Program-made: the position numbers and the translations under genes
Source of the DNA: Flavobacteriales bacterium UBA6693
Lineage (GTDB): Bacteria > Bacteroidota > Bacteroidia > Flavobacteriales > Weeksellaceae
Direction of reading: 5' to 3'
DNA: 64,000 nucleotides
NCBI GenBank assembly: GCA_002454815.1
Contig: DKJL01000005.1
Span: 405 to 64,404 of the forward strand
Shown: piece after piece, positions 33,042 to 43,299 of the stretch
How positions within the stretch are numbered: position 1 is the first letter of the stretch
Layout: each line of letters begins with the position of its first letter
The notes under the pieces: generated by a model
Told to the model about the DNA's origin: nothing
Databases searched by the model: none
The model's input: only the letters and a program-made list of their open reading frames with translations

Positions 33042-36000
33042 ATGAAAAACTGGGTCTTTAAGCAGTGGAATACCGTTTTGGGTTGGGCTGTTTTTGTCAT
33101 TGCATTTTTTACGTATCTCTCAACGATTGAGCCGAATTTCAGCTTTTGGGACTGCGGCGAATATATTGCGTCCGCTGTAAAATTAGAAGTTACGCACGCT
33201 CCCGGGGCCGCTCTCTTTCAGCTTGTTGGCGCGGTAACGGCTCTTTTCGCGTTTGGTAATGGTGAAAATTATTCAGTGGTGATCAATGCGATGTCGGCCA
33301 CTTTCAGTGCTTTTACCATTTTATTTTTATTCTGGACCATCACGCATCTCGTGCGCCGGCTTTTTCATAAAGAATTTGAGGAAGTTACGCGCCGCGAAGA
33401 GATATCAATTTTATTTGCCGGTGTCATCGGCTCGCTTGCGTTTACTTTTTCGGACACCTTTTGGTTTTCTGCCGTAGAAGGAGAAGTGTATTCCATGGCT
33501 TCAATGTTTATTGCGATGTTGGTATGGTTGATCACCAAATGGGAAAACGAATATCACGAAGTTGACAATGAACGCTGGATTATTTTAATATTCTTTATAA
33601 CCGGTCTTTCCATCGGGGTTCACATGATGTGCATGCTTGCAATTCCTGCTGTCTGTTTCATTTATTACAGCAGAAATTATGAATTCACCTGGAAGTCTTT
33701 CCTTTGGGCTAATCTGGTGACGCTGGGCATTCTGGCCATTGTCTTTAAAGGCATCTTTCCACTGATCATGACATTATTCGGACGTCTGGAAATTTTTGCA
33801 GTAAACGGACTTGGCCTCCCATTCCATTCCGGGACGATCCTCGCATTTATCCTCCTGATTGCTCTGTTTTATTATGGCTTAAAATACGCTCGACGGAGCA
33901 CAAAAAAGGTGTATCAAACCATCATGCTATCGGTGATTTATATGATGATCGGTTTTTCCTGCTGGATGGTGATTCCGATCCGGGCAACAGCCAATCCTCC
34001 CATGAATCTTAATAATCCCGACAATGCCATCGGCATGCTCGACTATTACAACCGCGAGCAATATGGTGACTGGCCAACTGCCTACGGCCAAAATTATACC
34101 GCCTATCTTGATGCAAACGGAATCCAACGGAATGAAGACGGTAGTTATAAAACACAGAAAAAAGGCGACGTTTACGAAAAAGACGACAAAGCCGGAACAT
34201 ACAGAAAAGTAGGAGAACGGTTTAATTATGTTTTCAGTCCGGAACATGTGAGTATTTTGCCCCGAATGTTCAACGAAGATAAATCGGTGATGGAAAACTA
34301 CATTTCGATGTACGGCGCGCCGGATTTTTCTTTTAATTATAATAACGAAGATGTTGCCGAAAGTCCGGAAGCCAAACAAATTTTTGATGATCTGCGAAGC
34401 AAATTCGAAGACGGCACTATTAAGGCAGCTGATTATCTTCAGGTAAAACCCTACAATCTCATTAATGTGCAGCGGCCTTCGCTGATGCAGAATCTGGATT
34501 ATTTCTTTACTTTCCAGAACGGGTATTATTTTGTCCGTTATCTAATGTGGAATTTCGTCGGTCGCCAAAATGATTTGGAAGGCAATATGGAAAATAACCG
34601 CGGAAATTGGATTTCGGGTATTCCGTTTCTAGATAATGCTTTGTACGGCGATCAATCGAAAATGCCGGCTAAGTTTCAGAATGCCAGTACGGTAAAATTC
34701 TTTTTCCTGCCGTTATTATTAGGCATTATAGGATTTTTCTTTCAGCTCAACCGCGATTTCGGACGTTTTTATGCCATACTTTCATTGTTTATTATTACCA
34801 GCGTAGGAATTATTTTCTACACCGGTGTGAAGCCTTTTGAAGTGCGCGAACGTGATTACGCCATGGTCGGTTCTTTTTACGCGTTCGCCATCTGGATCGG
34901 TTTAGGTGCGGGCGCCATCCTTTGGTATCTACAGCAAAGAGTAAAATCCAGCGCGGTGGGAATTGGTGCCGGAGTCATTCTTCTTGGAATTCCACTGATG
35001 ATGGGATTCCAGAATTACAATCCGCACGACCGCAGCGAGCATTACGCGGCATACGATTATGCGTATTCTACTTTGAAATCTCTGCCGAAAAATGACATCC
35101 TTTTTGTGTACGGAGACAACGACACGTATCCCGTGTGGGGAATGCAGGAAACGAACGGCATGCGCGACGATGTGAAAGTGGTTAATTTTACATTATTGTC
35201 CACGCCCTGGAATATTGATCAGGTCAAACGCCGCACTTATAATGCGATGCCAGTGCCTTCGATCCTGAAGCACGAGGATTATCGCGACGGCAGCAACGAC
35301 CAGATTTATCTGATGACGCCAAAAGACTGGACCAATATTTTTGCCAATCTTAAAGACCAGGGCGCACCAGACACTGCCTTCGCAGATTTCAGAAAATTTC
35401 TGGTTCAGGATTCGATGACGATGAAGGAAGCTGTGAATTTTCTTAAAATTAAATCGGAGGAAAAAGATGAAATATTAAAAATGATCTTTGGCGACGCGAA
35501 ATATGAAAAGTTTAATTTCCTGCCGGTTTCCAATTTCATCTTGCCCGTGAATAAAGAGAATGCAGTAAAATCCGGAATAATCAAAAGAGCAGATGCAGCG
35601 CTGGCGGTGGACAAAATCGCTATTTCCTACAAAGGCAGCAGTATGTTTAAAAATAATTTGATTCTGCTGGATATTCTTGCTCATTTCGATTGGAACCGAC
35701 CGATCAATTTCTCTTCCGGCGGCGTTTACGATCCGGAAAATCTCTTCTATTTGACTGATTATTTGCAGTTCGACGGCTTTAGTTACCGTTTAGTTCCAAT
35801 CAAAACAGAAGAACGTCAGGACGGAGAAACCGGTCGCGTTGATGCAGAAGATCTGTACCGAATTGTAAAAAATTACAAATGGGGAAATTTTAAAAACCTT
35901 AACGTACATTACGACGAGACGAGCACACAGAACATTGTGAGTTACCGCAGTTCCGCGAGTCGCGCAGCTGAAGCCCTGGCGCTTTCCGGTCAAAAACAAA

Positions 36001-36527
36001 AAGCCGTCGAGATGCTGGACCTGGCTTCCAGAGAAATACCCGTTAAAAAGTACAACGATCCACGTTCGCTGAGTTCGATGGTCTACGGCTATATCGTCGC
36101 CGGCCAGGAACAGAAAGGATTGCAGCTGGCGGAGGAACTCAAGAAAGGAATCTTCGAAGAATATGATTATTATCTCAGTCTGTCGCCACAGGAGCAGCGT
36201 TTTGCCGGCAGACAAATGCGCACCAAACCGATGGAATATTCGTTGGTTGTGGGAGCGGTTTCCGATGCTTACGATAAAGTCGGAAAAGAGAAAAAAGGCT
36301 ACGAATATTTGGTTAAAGCCCTGGAACCGATTGATAAGAAATTTAATGTTTTTATCGCAGATCTGCAGACAATGGGTAAAGAGAAAGCGTACCGCCAGGC
36401 GGAGCAGGTACAGAAGATCACGCCTTTTTATACTTACCTTTTTGACGTCATGAAGCCGTACGATTCTACTTACGCTAAAGAAAAAGAAAACCAGATTACG
36501 TCGGCAATCATTAAAGCCACGCAGTAA
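33042..36527 (+). CDS. DUF2723-family membrane protein, probable protein O-glycosyltransferase
   Basis: A 1161-residue inner-membrane protein. It begins with the DUF2723 domain (YLSTIEPNFSFWDCGEYIASA, with the acidic residues expected of a GT-C catalytic loop; then VTHAPGAALFQLVGA). Hydrophobic helices fill roughly residues 10-330 and again 550-656. The C-terminal 500 residues are soluble and may contain helical repeats. DUF2723 proteins resemble PMT-type, polyprenol-sugar-dependent glycosyltransferases and are large and conserved in Bacteroidota, where O-glycosylation of secreted proteins is common. The sugar and target are unknown. It is followed by a strong terminator. The 5' box TATTTTCG (33016-33023) is a weak promoter match. 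Confidence 0.8.
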   Translation: MKNWVFKQWNTVLGWAVFVIAFFTYLSTIEPNFSFWDCGEYIASAVKLEVTHAPGAALFQLVGAVTALFAFGNGENYSVVINAMSATFSAFTILFLFWTITHLVRRLFHKEFEEVTRREEISILFAGVIGSLAFTFSDTFWFSAVEGEVYSMASMFIAMLVWLITKWENEYHEVDNERWIILIFFITGLSIGVHMMCMLAIPAVCFIYYSRNYEFTWKSFLWANLVTLGILAIVFKGIFPLIMTLFGRLEIFAVNGLGLPFHSGTILAFILLIALFYYGLKYARRSTKKVYQTIMLSVIYMMIGFSCWMVIPIRATANPPMNLNNPDNAIGMLDYYNREQYGDWPTAYGQNYTAYLDANGIQRNEDGSYKTQKKGDVYEKDDKAGTYRKVGERFNYVFSPEHVSILPRMFNEDKSVMENYISMYGAPDFSFNYNNEDVAESPEAKQIFDDLRSKFEDGTIKAADYLQVKPYNLINVQRPSLMQNLDYFFTFQNGYYFVRYLMWNFVGRQNDLEGNMENNRGNWISGIPFLDNALYGDQSKMPAKFQNASTVKFFFLPLLLGIIGFFFQLNRDFGRFYAILSLFIITSVGIIFYTGVKPFEVRERDYAMVGSFYAFAIWIGLGAGAILWYLQQRVKSSAVGIGAGVILLGIPLMMGFQNYNPHDRSEHYAAYDYAYSTLKSLPKNDILFVYGDNDTYPVWGMQETNGMRDDVKVVNFTLLSTPWNIDQVKRRTYNAMPVPSILKHEDYRDGSNDQIYLMTPKDWTNIFANLKDQGAPDTAFADFRKFLVQDSMTMKEAVNFLKIKSEEKDEILKMIFGDAKYEKFNFLPVSNFILPVNKENAVKSGIIKRADAALAVDKIAISYKGSSMFKNNLILLDILAHFDWNRPINFSSGGVYDPENLFYLTDYLQFDGFSYRLVPIKTEERQDGETGRVDAEDLYRIVKNYKWGNFKNLNVHYDETSTQNIVSYRSSASRAAEALALSGQKQKAVEMLDLASREIPVKKYNDPRSLSSMVYGYIVAGQEQKGLQLAEELKKGIFEEYDYYLSLSPQEQRFAGRQMRTKPMEYSLVVGAVSDAYDKVGKEKKGYEYLVKALEPIDKKFNVFIADLQTMGKEKAYRQAEQVQKITPFYTYLFDVMKPYDSTYAKEKENQITSAIIKATQ

Positions 36528-36543
36528 AACGGCAAACGGTATT

Positions 36544-36573
36544 AAAAAAGAGCAGGATTTATTGCTCTTTTTT
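36544..36573 (+). terminator. Terminator of the DUF2723 gene
   Basis: An 11-bp stem (AAAAAAGAGCA / TGCTCTTTTTT) with an 8-nt loop. The rest of the gap to kdsA shows nothing apart from the -7 box. Confidence 0.87.
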
Positions 36574-36708
36574 AATTTAATTTTAAAAGTAATCCGAGGT
36601 ATTTATAAAATAAAAATAGGATTGTTAGTAGGCAAAAGTTACAGGTTTAATCAAGATGTACAACACGAGCGGCCTGAGAGCTTATCAGAAATGACCGGAT
36701 TAAATGCT

Positions 36709-36716
36709 TATTTTTG
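36709..36716 (+). promoter_or_regulatory. -7 box for kdsA
   Basis: TATTTTTG matches TAnnTTTG, 42 nt before the kdsA ATG. No -33 TTG at standard spacing. Confidence 0.5.
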
Positions 36717-36758
36717 TTGAATTAAACGTCATTTAATAATAAATAATTTGCAAATAAA

Positions 36759-37568
36759 ATGATACAGTATCTCGACAACATCCAACATAAAGACTCCAAA
36801 AACTTTTTTTTAATCGCAGGTCCCTGTATCATCGAAGGTGAGGATATGGCGTTGAGAATCGCGGAAAAAGTAATTTCGATCACCGATAAATATAAAATTC
36901 CGTACATCTTCAAAGGCAGTTTTAAAAAAGCCAACCGCAGCCGCGTCGATTCTTTTACAACCATCGGCGAAGAAAAGTCGCTGGAAATTCTCAAAAAAGT
37001 GGGAGAAACCTTCAACATCCCCACGACCACTGATATTCACGAGAACGACCACGCAGCGTTGGCCGCCAACTACGTTGATGTTTTACAGATACCCGCTTTT
37101 CTCGTGCGGCAGACCGATTTGCTCATCGCCGCGGCAAAAACGGGGAAATGTGTAAGTTTGAAAAAAGGGCAGTTTCTTTCACCCGAATCGATGCAGTTTG
37201 CGGTGCAGAAAGTGACAGACTCAGGCAACCAAAAAACCGCAATCATCGAGCGCGGTAATTCTTTCGGATATACGGATCTGGTCGTAGACTACCGCGGAAT
37301 TCCCACCATGAGAAATTATGCGCCGGTAATCCTCGACGTTACGCATTCTTTACAGCAACCTAATCAAAGTTCCGGCGTTACAGGTGGAAGACCGGATTTA
37401 ATTGAGACCATCGCCAAAGCCGGCATCGCCGTCGGCGCGGACGGACTTTTTATAGAAACTCATCCGGATCCCAGCTGTGCACTTTCCGATGGCGCTAATA
37501 TGCTTCAGCTGGACAAACTGGAAGATCTGCTGCAAAAATTAACGCGGGTAAGAGAAGCAATTCTTTAG
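36759..37568 (+). CDS. kdsA: 3-deoxy-8-phosphooctulonate (KDO-8-P) synthase
   Basis: A 269-residue TIM-barrel aldolase joining phosphoenolpyruvate and arabinose 5-phosphate to give KDO-8-phosphate for the LPS inner core. Landmarks are IAGPCIIEGEDMALRIAEK, FKGSFKKANRSR (PEP and sugar phosphate binding), TDIHE, QIPAFLVRQTDLL, KKGQF and RGNSFGYTDLVVDYR. The segment IETHPDPSCALSDGANML closes the barrel. A TonB-dependent receptor gene follows after 35 bp and may be co-transcribed. Confidence 0.97.
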   Translation: MIQYLDNIQHKDSKNFFLIAGPCIIEGEDMALRIAEKVISITDKYKIPYIFKGSFKKANRSRVDSFTTIGEEKSLEILKKVGETFNIPTTTDIHENDHAALAANYVDVLQIPAFLVRQTDLLIAAAKTGKCVSLKKGQFLSPESMQFAVQKVTDSGNQKTAIIERGNSFGYTDLVVDYRGIPTMRNYAPVILDVTHSLQQPNQSSGVTGGRPDLIETIAKAGIAVGADGLFIETHPDPSCALSDGANMLQLDKLEDLLQKLTRVREAIL

Positions 37569-37603
37569 TTTTTTCTATCTTTCAAAACTTAAATTTTTCC
37601 GTC

Positions 37604-40033
37604 TTGAAAAAAATCTTCTTTCTGCTGTCCGCGTTTCCGGTGCTTGCTTATTCACAAATTAACCTGAAAGTACTTGATGCTCAGGGGCAGCCCGTGAGCA
37701 GCGCCCGCGTAGAATACAACAACCAAATTCTCGTCACCAACGAAGCTGGTGTACTGGTAGTTCCGGTTGCGCTGGGAGAGTCCCGCTTATTGGTGCGAAA
37801 AGACGAGTTTGAGACGTTCTCGAAAATGGTTTCCGCCAGTCCAAAAACACAGAATGTAAATGTTCTGCTGGTGCGCTCAGCCCGCGAAACGCAAATTCAG
37901 GAAGTTGTTTTTCAGAAAAAAGGAAAGCCGAAAATAACCGATTTAACCTCAATCGAAATTTCTGCCAAAGAAGCGCAACAGGTAGCCTCGATGTCGGGAG
38001 GCGTGGAAGGGCTTCTGAAAACTTTACCATCAGTAAACTCAAACACAGAACTTTCTTCGCAATATATGGTGCGCGGCGGCAATTATGACGAGAACCTGAT
38101 CTACATCAACGATATCGAAATTTACCGTCCGTTTTTGATCCGAAATTCGCTGCAGGAAGGACTCAGCATCATTAATCCCGACATGGTGCAGTCGATCAAT
38201 TTTTCTGCCGGTGGCTTCGAAGCAAAATATGGTGATAAAATGTCTTCCTCGCTCAATATCTATTACCGGCAGCCCACCAAGTTCGAACTGTCCGGCGAGG
38301 CGAGTTTAATTGGAGGCCGGCTTTCCACCGGTTTTGCGTCAAAAAATAAAAAACTTTCGGCTTTAATTTCCGGCCGCTATCGAAATACGGATTTGGTGCT
38401 GAATACATTAAACGAAGACACGGATTTTAATCCACAATATGCGGATATTCAAACGTACATTAATTATAAATTTAATGATAAGTGGGACGTTTCCTTTATC
38501 GGTTATTGGAGCAAGAACACCTACGAAATGATTGCTAAGGTGAAAGAAGTCGATTTTGGCTCTTTGCAAAGGCCACTTAAACTCAGCGTTTTTTATAACG
38601 GCACCGAAGATGATCAGTACAAAAGCATGATGGGCACGGCGTCGGTAAACTTTAAGCCGAATAAAAGATGGCAGCTTTCGCTCGATAATTTTGCTTACCA
38701 AAACCGCGAGCGCGAGTATTATTCCATTGCATCTGCGTACCAGCTGGAAACTTTTGATCCGCTTACAGGAGCGCCGATTACCTCATATGATATCGGGGGA
38801 CAAATCGATCACGCGCGAAATGATTTAATGGTAAAAACGTACGGAAGTCAGTTTAAAGCAAAGTTTTCGCCCGATATTAATACAGATTTTGAAGCCGGCG
38901 TAAAATTTGAAAAAGAGAATTTGAAAGATCTTACGAATGAATGGCAACTGGTGGATTCGCTGGGTTACAGTACGCCGCGTGATTACACATTGCCCGGTGC
39001 GCTTGATCCTTCGCAACTCCGCTTACGTTACCATATTTCTGGCGCCAATCATATTCAGCCTACGCGTGTTTCTGCTTACGCACAGTACTCGAAAAAGTTT
39101 TACTGGGGAGCAAACAGGATTTTCGTGAATGCCGGAATCCGCGCTGCACACTGGGATTTTAACGACGAAACGATTATTTCGCCGCGCGCACAGTTTGCCA
39201 TTAAACCAGACTGGGAGTTGGATATGCTCTTTAAGCTTTCCGGGGGCGTTTATTATCAGGCACCGTTTTACAAAGAAATTAAAGATGTGGACGGCACCTT
39301 TAATTCAAATATAAAATCGCAGCGTTCCATGCAGCTTATTTTGGCAAATGATTTCGAATTTAAAATGGTGGAGCGACCTTTTAAATTAACGACCGAACTA
39401 TATTATAAGAAGCTGGATTATTTGGTTCCGTATTATCTCGATAATGTAAGAATACGCTATTCCGGCGAAAACAACGCGGAAGGTTATGCGTACGGGATTG
39501 ATACACGGCTGTTTGGAGAATTTGTGCCGGGCGTGGATTCCTGGGTTTCTGCCAGCTACGCCAGAGTTTTTGAAAATATTGAAGGACAAGGTGCCATCCC
39601 GAGGCCGACGGATCCGCGATTCCGCTTTTCGATGTTTTACCAAGACTATATGCCTAAGTTTCCGTCAATGCGTGTGAATTTAACTTTGGTTTACGCCAGT
39701 GGTTTGCCCTCCGGTACGCCGATCTCTTTGGACGCTGACGGACGACCTGATTTCCAGGCTCCGTATCAGTATCAGCGGACATTGCCTTCGTACAAAAGAG
39801 TTGATATTGGTCTGTCTAAAGTTTTTATCGACCAAAAAGACAATAATGTTTCTTCCGGTTTTTGGAGTAATTTTAATGAGCTCACGTTAGGCGTTCAGAT
39901 TTTCAACGCGTTTAATATCAGCAATACCGTCGCAAATCAGTGGGTAAACGATGTGAGTTCCGGTTACAATTATCCCGTACCGGTGCGCTTGACCGGAAGG
40001 TTTTTTAACGTTAAACTGGAGTTCAAACTTTAA
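37604..40033 (+). CDS. TonB-dependent receptor with carboxypeptidase-like N-domain
   Basis: An 809-residue outer-membrane receptor with a TTG start codon; the signal peptide begins right there (KKIFFLLSAFPVLAYSQ), so no later start fits. Order of parts: signal peptide, carboxypeptidase-regulatory-like beta-sandwich (about residues 20-85), plug domain (about 110-225; MSGGVEGLLKTLPSVNSN, MVRGGNYDENLIYINDIEIY), and a 22-strand barrel. No SusD partner is adjacent, so it is not a typical glycan-uptake SusC, and its ligand is unknown. The ending KLEFKL lacks the usual terminal aromatic residue. It follows kdsA by 35 bp. Confidence 0.9.
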   Translation: MKKIFFLLSAFPVLAYSQINLKVLDAQGQPVSSARVEYNNQILVTNEAGVLVVPVALGESRLLVRKDEFETFSKMVSASPKTQNVNVLLVRSARETQIQEVVFQKKGKPKITDLTSIEISAKEAQQVASMSGGVEGLLKTLPSVNSNTELSSQYMVRGGNYDENLIYINDIEIYRPFLIRNSLQEGLSIINPDMVQSINFSAGGFEAKYGDKMSSSLNIYYRQPTKFELSGEASLIGGRLSTGFASKNKKLSALISGRYRNTDLVLNTLNEDTDFNPQYADIQTYINYKFNDKWDVSFIGYWSKNTYEMIAKVKEVDFGSLQRPLKLSVFYNGTEDDQYKSMMGTASVNFKPNKRWQLSLDNFAYQNREREYYSIASAYQLETFDPLTGAPITSYDIGGQIDHARNDLMVKTYGSQFKAKFSPDINTDFEAGVKFEKENLKDLTNEWQLVDSLGYSTPRDYTLPGALDPSQLRLRYHISGANHIQPTRVSAYAQYSKKFYWGANRIFVNAGIRAAHWDFNDETIISPRAQFAIKPDWELDMLFKLSGGVYYQAPFYKEIKDVDGTFNSNIKSQRSMQLILANDFEFKMVERPFKLTTELYYKKLDYLVPYYLDNVRIRYSGENNAEGYAYGIDTRLFGEFVPGVDSWVSASYARVFENIEGQGAIPRPTDPRFRFSMFYQDYMPKFPSMRVNLTLVYASGLPSGTPISLDADGRPDFQAPYQYQRTLPSYKRVDIGLSKVFIDQKDNNVSSGFWSNFNELTLGVQIFNAFNISNTVANQWVNDVSSGYNYPVPVRLTGRFFNVKLEFKL

Positions 40034-40044
40034 TAAATTTTTTT

Positions 40045-40081
40045 AAAAAAAATCCCGAAACTTTCACAGTTTCGGGATTTT
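40045..40081. terminator. Bidirectional terminator between the receptor gene and the GNAT-nitrilase gene
   Basis: A perfect 14-bp stem (AAAATCCCGAAACT / AGTTTCGGGATTTT) with a 5-nt loop, preceded by A and followed by T, between convergent genes. Confidence 0.92.
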
Positions 40082-40083
40082 CG

Positions 40084-41607
40084 TTACTCCGGTTCTGCCT
40101 CGGAGCGGTGAGAAATCGTATCATAAAGATCTTTCCGGCGGTCACTCATCGTGCGCACGGCGCCGTAATGATGAAGTTCTTTGAGCAGATTTAAATCGAC
40201 ATCGATAATCAAGGTGGTTTCCGTGTTTGGCGTCGCTTCTCCTTTTATGGCATTCGAAGGGAAAGCAAAATCCGACGGCGTAAAAACGGCAGCCTGCCCA
40301 TACTGAATATCCATATTATTGACGCCCGGCAGGTTGCCCACGCAGCCGGCAATGGCGACATAACATTCGTTTTCGATGGCCCGCGCAGAAGCACAATTCC
40401 GTACGCGCATATAGGCATTCTGTGTATCGGTGAGATAAGGAACAAATAAAATCTTCATTCCCTGATCGGCCAAAAGTCGCGGTAACTCCGGGAATTCTAC
40501 ATCGTAGCAAATCACGAGTCCTACTTTTCCGCAATCCGTATCGATTACTTTAATTTCGTTTCCGCCCTTCATGCCGTAATATTTTTTCTCATTCGGCGTG
40601 ATATGAACTTTGCGGTGTTCATCAATTTTCCCGTCGCGGTGAAGAAGATAACTGATGTTGTACAGCTCATCATTTTCCACAAAAGGCATACTGCCGCCAA
40701 TGATATTTATATTATATCCGATGGCCAACTGTGAGAGTTTATTTTTAATTTCTTCGGTAAGCTCGGCAAGTTTAAACATACTGTCGCGCTCACTTAAATG
40801 ATTAAACGGTGCGAGCAGCGGTGTATTGAAAAACTCCGGAAACATGACGAAATCTGATTTGTAATCTGCCATCACATTTACGAAAAATTCGACCTGCTCG
40901 TAAAATGCTTCTATATCCTTAAAATGCCGCATCTGCCACTGTACCAATCCCAAACGGATCACTGAATCCTGCATGGTGTTGGGCTTTTTGCTGTAATAAA
41001 TATTGTTCCACTGCAGTAAAACGGCATTTTCCTGAGAGTCCAGATCTTCGGGCAAATAATTCTTCAAAACGCGAACCGGCAAAAAGTTGTTGGCGAGCTG
41101 AAAACTGAGAACGGGATCATAGATTTCCTTTTTACGAACCTGTTGTATATACTGTCGCGGCGAAAGATCTGCGCTGTACAAATGATAATTCGGTATACGC
41201 CCACCGACGATAATTGATTTTAAATTCAGTTTCTCGCAAAGTTCTTTCCGGGCGTCGTATAACCTTCGGGCGAGGCGCAATTCCCGAAACTCAGGATCTA
41301 CAAATACTTCAATTCCGTACAAAACATTTCCGGTTTCAGAATGGGTGTTAAAGGTGTAATTTCCGGTGATTTCTTTGTAGGTATGGTCGTCGCCATACAA
41401 CTCGTACTGCACTTTTAACGAAAGACAAACCGCTGCAATACGGTCGTCTACCGTAATACAAATCTGGCCGTCCGGAAAAATCTTAATGAGTTTCTGTATA
41501 CTTTTTTTGGACCAAATGCTTTCCGACATTGCCGGATACGCTTTCAACATCGTCTCCCGAAGTTCATCGTAATCGCCGATGGCCAAATTTCTTATCTCTA
41601 TCTGCAT
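40084..41607 (-). CDS. GNAT acetyltransferase fused to a nitrilase-family amidohydrolase
   Basis: A 507-residue two-domain protein. Residues 1-200 are a GNAT N-acetyltransferase-like domain (LYGIEVFVDPEFRELRLARRLYDARKELCEKL, the acetyl-CoA loop region, here named by its ends LYGIEVF and RRLYDARK). Residues 218-507 are a carbon-nitrogen hydrolase with the catalytic triad visible: Glu in FPEFFNT, Lys in HITPNEKKYYG and Cys in LVICYDVEFPE. This fusion is widespread, but its substrate is not settled. It lies 15 bp after anmK and is the last gene of an envelope-related operon. Confidence 0.9.
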   Translation of the reverse strand: MQIEIRNLAIGDYDELRETMLKAYPAMSESIWSKKSIQKLIKIFPDGQICITVDDRIAAVCLSLKVQYELYGDDHTYKEITGNYTFNTHSETGNVLYGIEVFVDPEFRELRLARRLYDARKELCEKLNLKSIIVGGRIPNYHLYSADLSPRQYIQQVRKKEIYDPVLSFQLANNFLPVRVLKNYLPEDLDSQENAVLLQWNNIYYSKKPNTMQDSVIRLGLVQWQMRHFKDIEAFYEQVEFFVNVMADYKSDFVMFPEFFNTPLLAPFNHLSERDSMFKLAELTEEIKNKLSQLAIGYNINIIGGSMPFVENDELYNISYLLHRDGKIDEHRKVHITPNEKKYYGMKGGNEIKVIDTDCGKVGLVICYDVEFPELPRLLADQGMKILFVPYLTDTQNAYMRVRNCASARAIENECYVAIAGCVGNLPGVNNMDIQYGQAAVFTPSDFAFPSNAIKGEATPNTETTLIIDVDLNLLKELHHYGAVRTMSDRRKDLYDTISHRSEAEPE

Positions 41608-41622
41608 AATTTCATTTTTAAT

Positions 41623-42669
41623 TTAAACTACAATCCCCGTGGAATGATCATAGCTGCTGCCCGTTGCGGACGATAATACATTAATTTCATTGTTGATTTT
41701 CAGCACGCCCATAAAGGCGAAAATCAGTGCTTCTTTAAATTCAACGATCTGTGAATCCGGCACTACAATTATCGTTTTCGTCAATTCCTGTATGCGGTGA
41801 AGAAGTTTGATGTTATAAGCGCCGCCGCCGGTACAAAGTACGCTTTTCGCTCCGATCGTACTGAGTGTTACCGCAATTTCCGACGCCGCGTGTTCAGTCA
41901 AAGTTGCCAGCGCATCTTTTGGTTCACAGTCATTTAATAAAGGCAAAATACATTCGTTCACCCATTCGATGCCCAGCGATTTTGGTGGCTGTTTTTTATA
42001 AAACGGCAACTGATCAAGCTGCTGTAGGCGTTCGGGAATAATCGTTCCCTTAGCCGCGAATTCACCGTTTCTATCATAATTCTTGCCTAACAATTTAGCA
42101 AAATGATTTAACACTGTGTTAACAGGGCAAATGTCAAATGCAATTCTTCTACCGTTCTCTTTATAGGAAATGTTCGAAAATCCACCGAGATTCAGGCATG
42201 CATCGTACTGTGAGAAGAGCAATTCGTCGCCGACAGGCACCAACGGCGCCCCGTTTCCGCCGAGCAAAACATCCTGGCTTCGGAAGTCGTAAATTACAGG
42301 AAGTCCCGTCGATATTTTGACAGCACGCCCGTCGCCGATCTGCACAGTAAATTTGCGGTGCGGCTGATGCAAAACCGTGTGACCGTGCGAAGCGATTAGA
42401 TCCGCATGATGTTGCGGATATTTAGTGAGAAATTCTAGCGCTTTTTCTCCAAGGTAAAAACCGTAATCGGAATTTAAACCATAAAGATCGCCGGCAGAAA
42501 GATTTGCTGCATTTTGCAGACGGCCTAGCCAACTCGCGGAATATTCGATAGTCTCAGCTTCGAGAATTTCAAACTTCCAGCCGTCACCATTTTTAGTAAA
42601 ATCCGCCAAACAAAGGTCGAGTCCGTCCAAACTCGTGCCCGACATGAGTCCAAGCGCCGTCATCTTCAT
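41623..42669 (-). CDS. anmK: Anhydro-N-acetylmuramic acid kinase
   Basis: A 348-residue sugar kinase of the ASKHA fold that opens the anhydro ring of anhydroMurNAc and phosphorylates it, recycling peptidoglycan. The N-terminal GLMSGTSLDGLDLCLADF, the segment SHGHTVLHQP, the sugar-site motif DFRSQDVLLGGNGAPLVPVGD and the ATP loop CTGGGAYN are all recognisable. Length is usual. It sits 36 bp behind lptC and 15 bp before the GNAT-nitrilase gene in the same direction. Confidence 0.95.
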   Translation of the reverse strand: MKMTALGLMSGTSLDGLDLCLADFTKNGDGWKFEILEAETIEYSASWLGRLQNAANLSAGDLYGLNSDYGFYLGEKALEFLTKYPQHHADLIASHGHTVLHQPHRKFTVQIGDGRAVKISTGLPVIYDFRSQDVLLGGNGAPLVPVGDELLFSQYDACLNLGGFSNISYKENGRRIAFDICPVNTVLNHFAKLLGKNYDRNGEFAAKGTIIPERLQQLDQLPFYKKQPPKSLGIEWVNECILPLLNDCEPKDALATLTEHAASEIAVTLSTIGAKSVLCTGGGAYNIKLLHRIQELTKTIIVVPDSQIVEFKEALIFAFMGVLKINNEINVLSSATGSSYDHSTGIVV

Positions 42670-42705
42670 TTTTTTACTGTTTGTTAAACCTAAATTTATT
42701 TAGAC

Positions 42706-43296
42706 TCAGCGACCCTTTTCGGGGATTTTCTCCGCGTTGATATCGCCTGAATTATTGAAAAAAGTATATTCGGAGAAGTCATCCTTCGCGCGCATTCCGT
42801 TGGCGCCGACCAGGGTAGAGCCGTCTTTGTCGGTTACGTAAACAGTGTCGGACGTATAAATTAATCGTTTGGCCTGATCCCAGTACACTGACTGCATCGC
42901 GAACATTTGATTCTCATTGCTTACAATTCTTACGTTTCCTTTTGCTTCGTAGAATTTTTTCAGTTCATTGAACTTTGCATACTTTGCCGTTATTTTGCCG
43001 GGAACGTCGGGCTTTTTTTTATCATAAAAAAGAATGTTAATTCCTTTCCGGGCGACGATGTAAGGAGAATCAATATATTCAAACTTCTCGATTAACGGTG
43101 CCGTCGCACGTAGTTTTATCATCCCGGAGTCGCGCTGCAGGATGTCGGCGTTGTGAATAATCTGCGAAGGGAAATTGGTATTTCTGTTTTTATTGATCTC
43201 TGCCAAATCTTCTTCACATGAAATTAAAGCAAAAAATATAGCACATCCCAGAACGGCGGCTATATTTTTACGTTTTATTTCAATTCTTTCAGTCAT
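42706..43296 (-). CDS. lptC: LPS export periplasmic protein LptC
   Basis: A 196-residue protein anchored at its N-terminus. Unlike E. coli LptC, it shows a lipobox (FALISC, about Cys27), so it is likely a lipoprotein, as in many Bacteroidota. The body is a beta-jellyroll with IHNADILQRDSGMIKLRATAPL and KKFYEAKGNVRIVSNENQMF, typical of LptC/LptA folds. It would connect the LptBFG transporter to the LptA bridge for LPS transport. It is 3 bp downstream of an outer-membrane protein gene and 36 bp upstream of anmK. Confidence 0.85.
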   Translation of the reverse strand: MTERIEIKRKNIAAVLGCAIFFALISCEEDLAEINKNRNTNFPSQIIHNADILQRDSGMIKLRATAPLIEKFEYIDSPYIVARKGINILFYDKKKPDVPGKITAKYAKFNELKKFYEAKGNVRIVSNENQMFAMQSVYWDQAKRLIYTSDTVYVTDKDGSTLVGANGMRAKDDFSEYTFFNNSGDINAEKIPEKGR

Positions 43297-43299
43297 TTA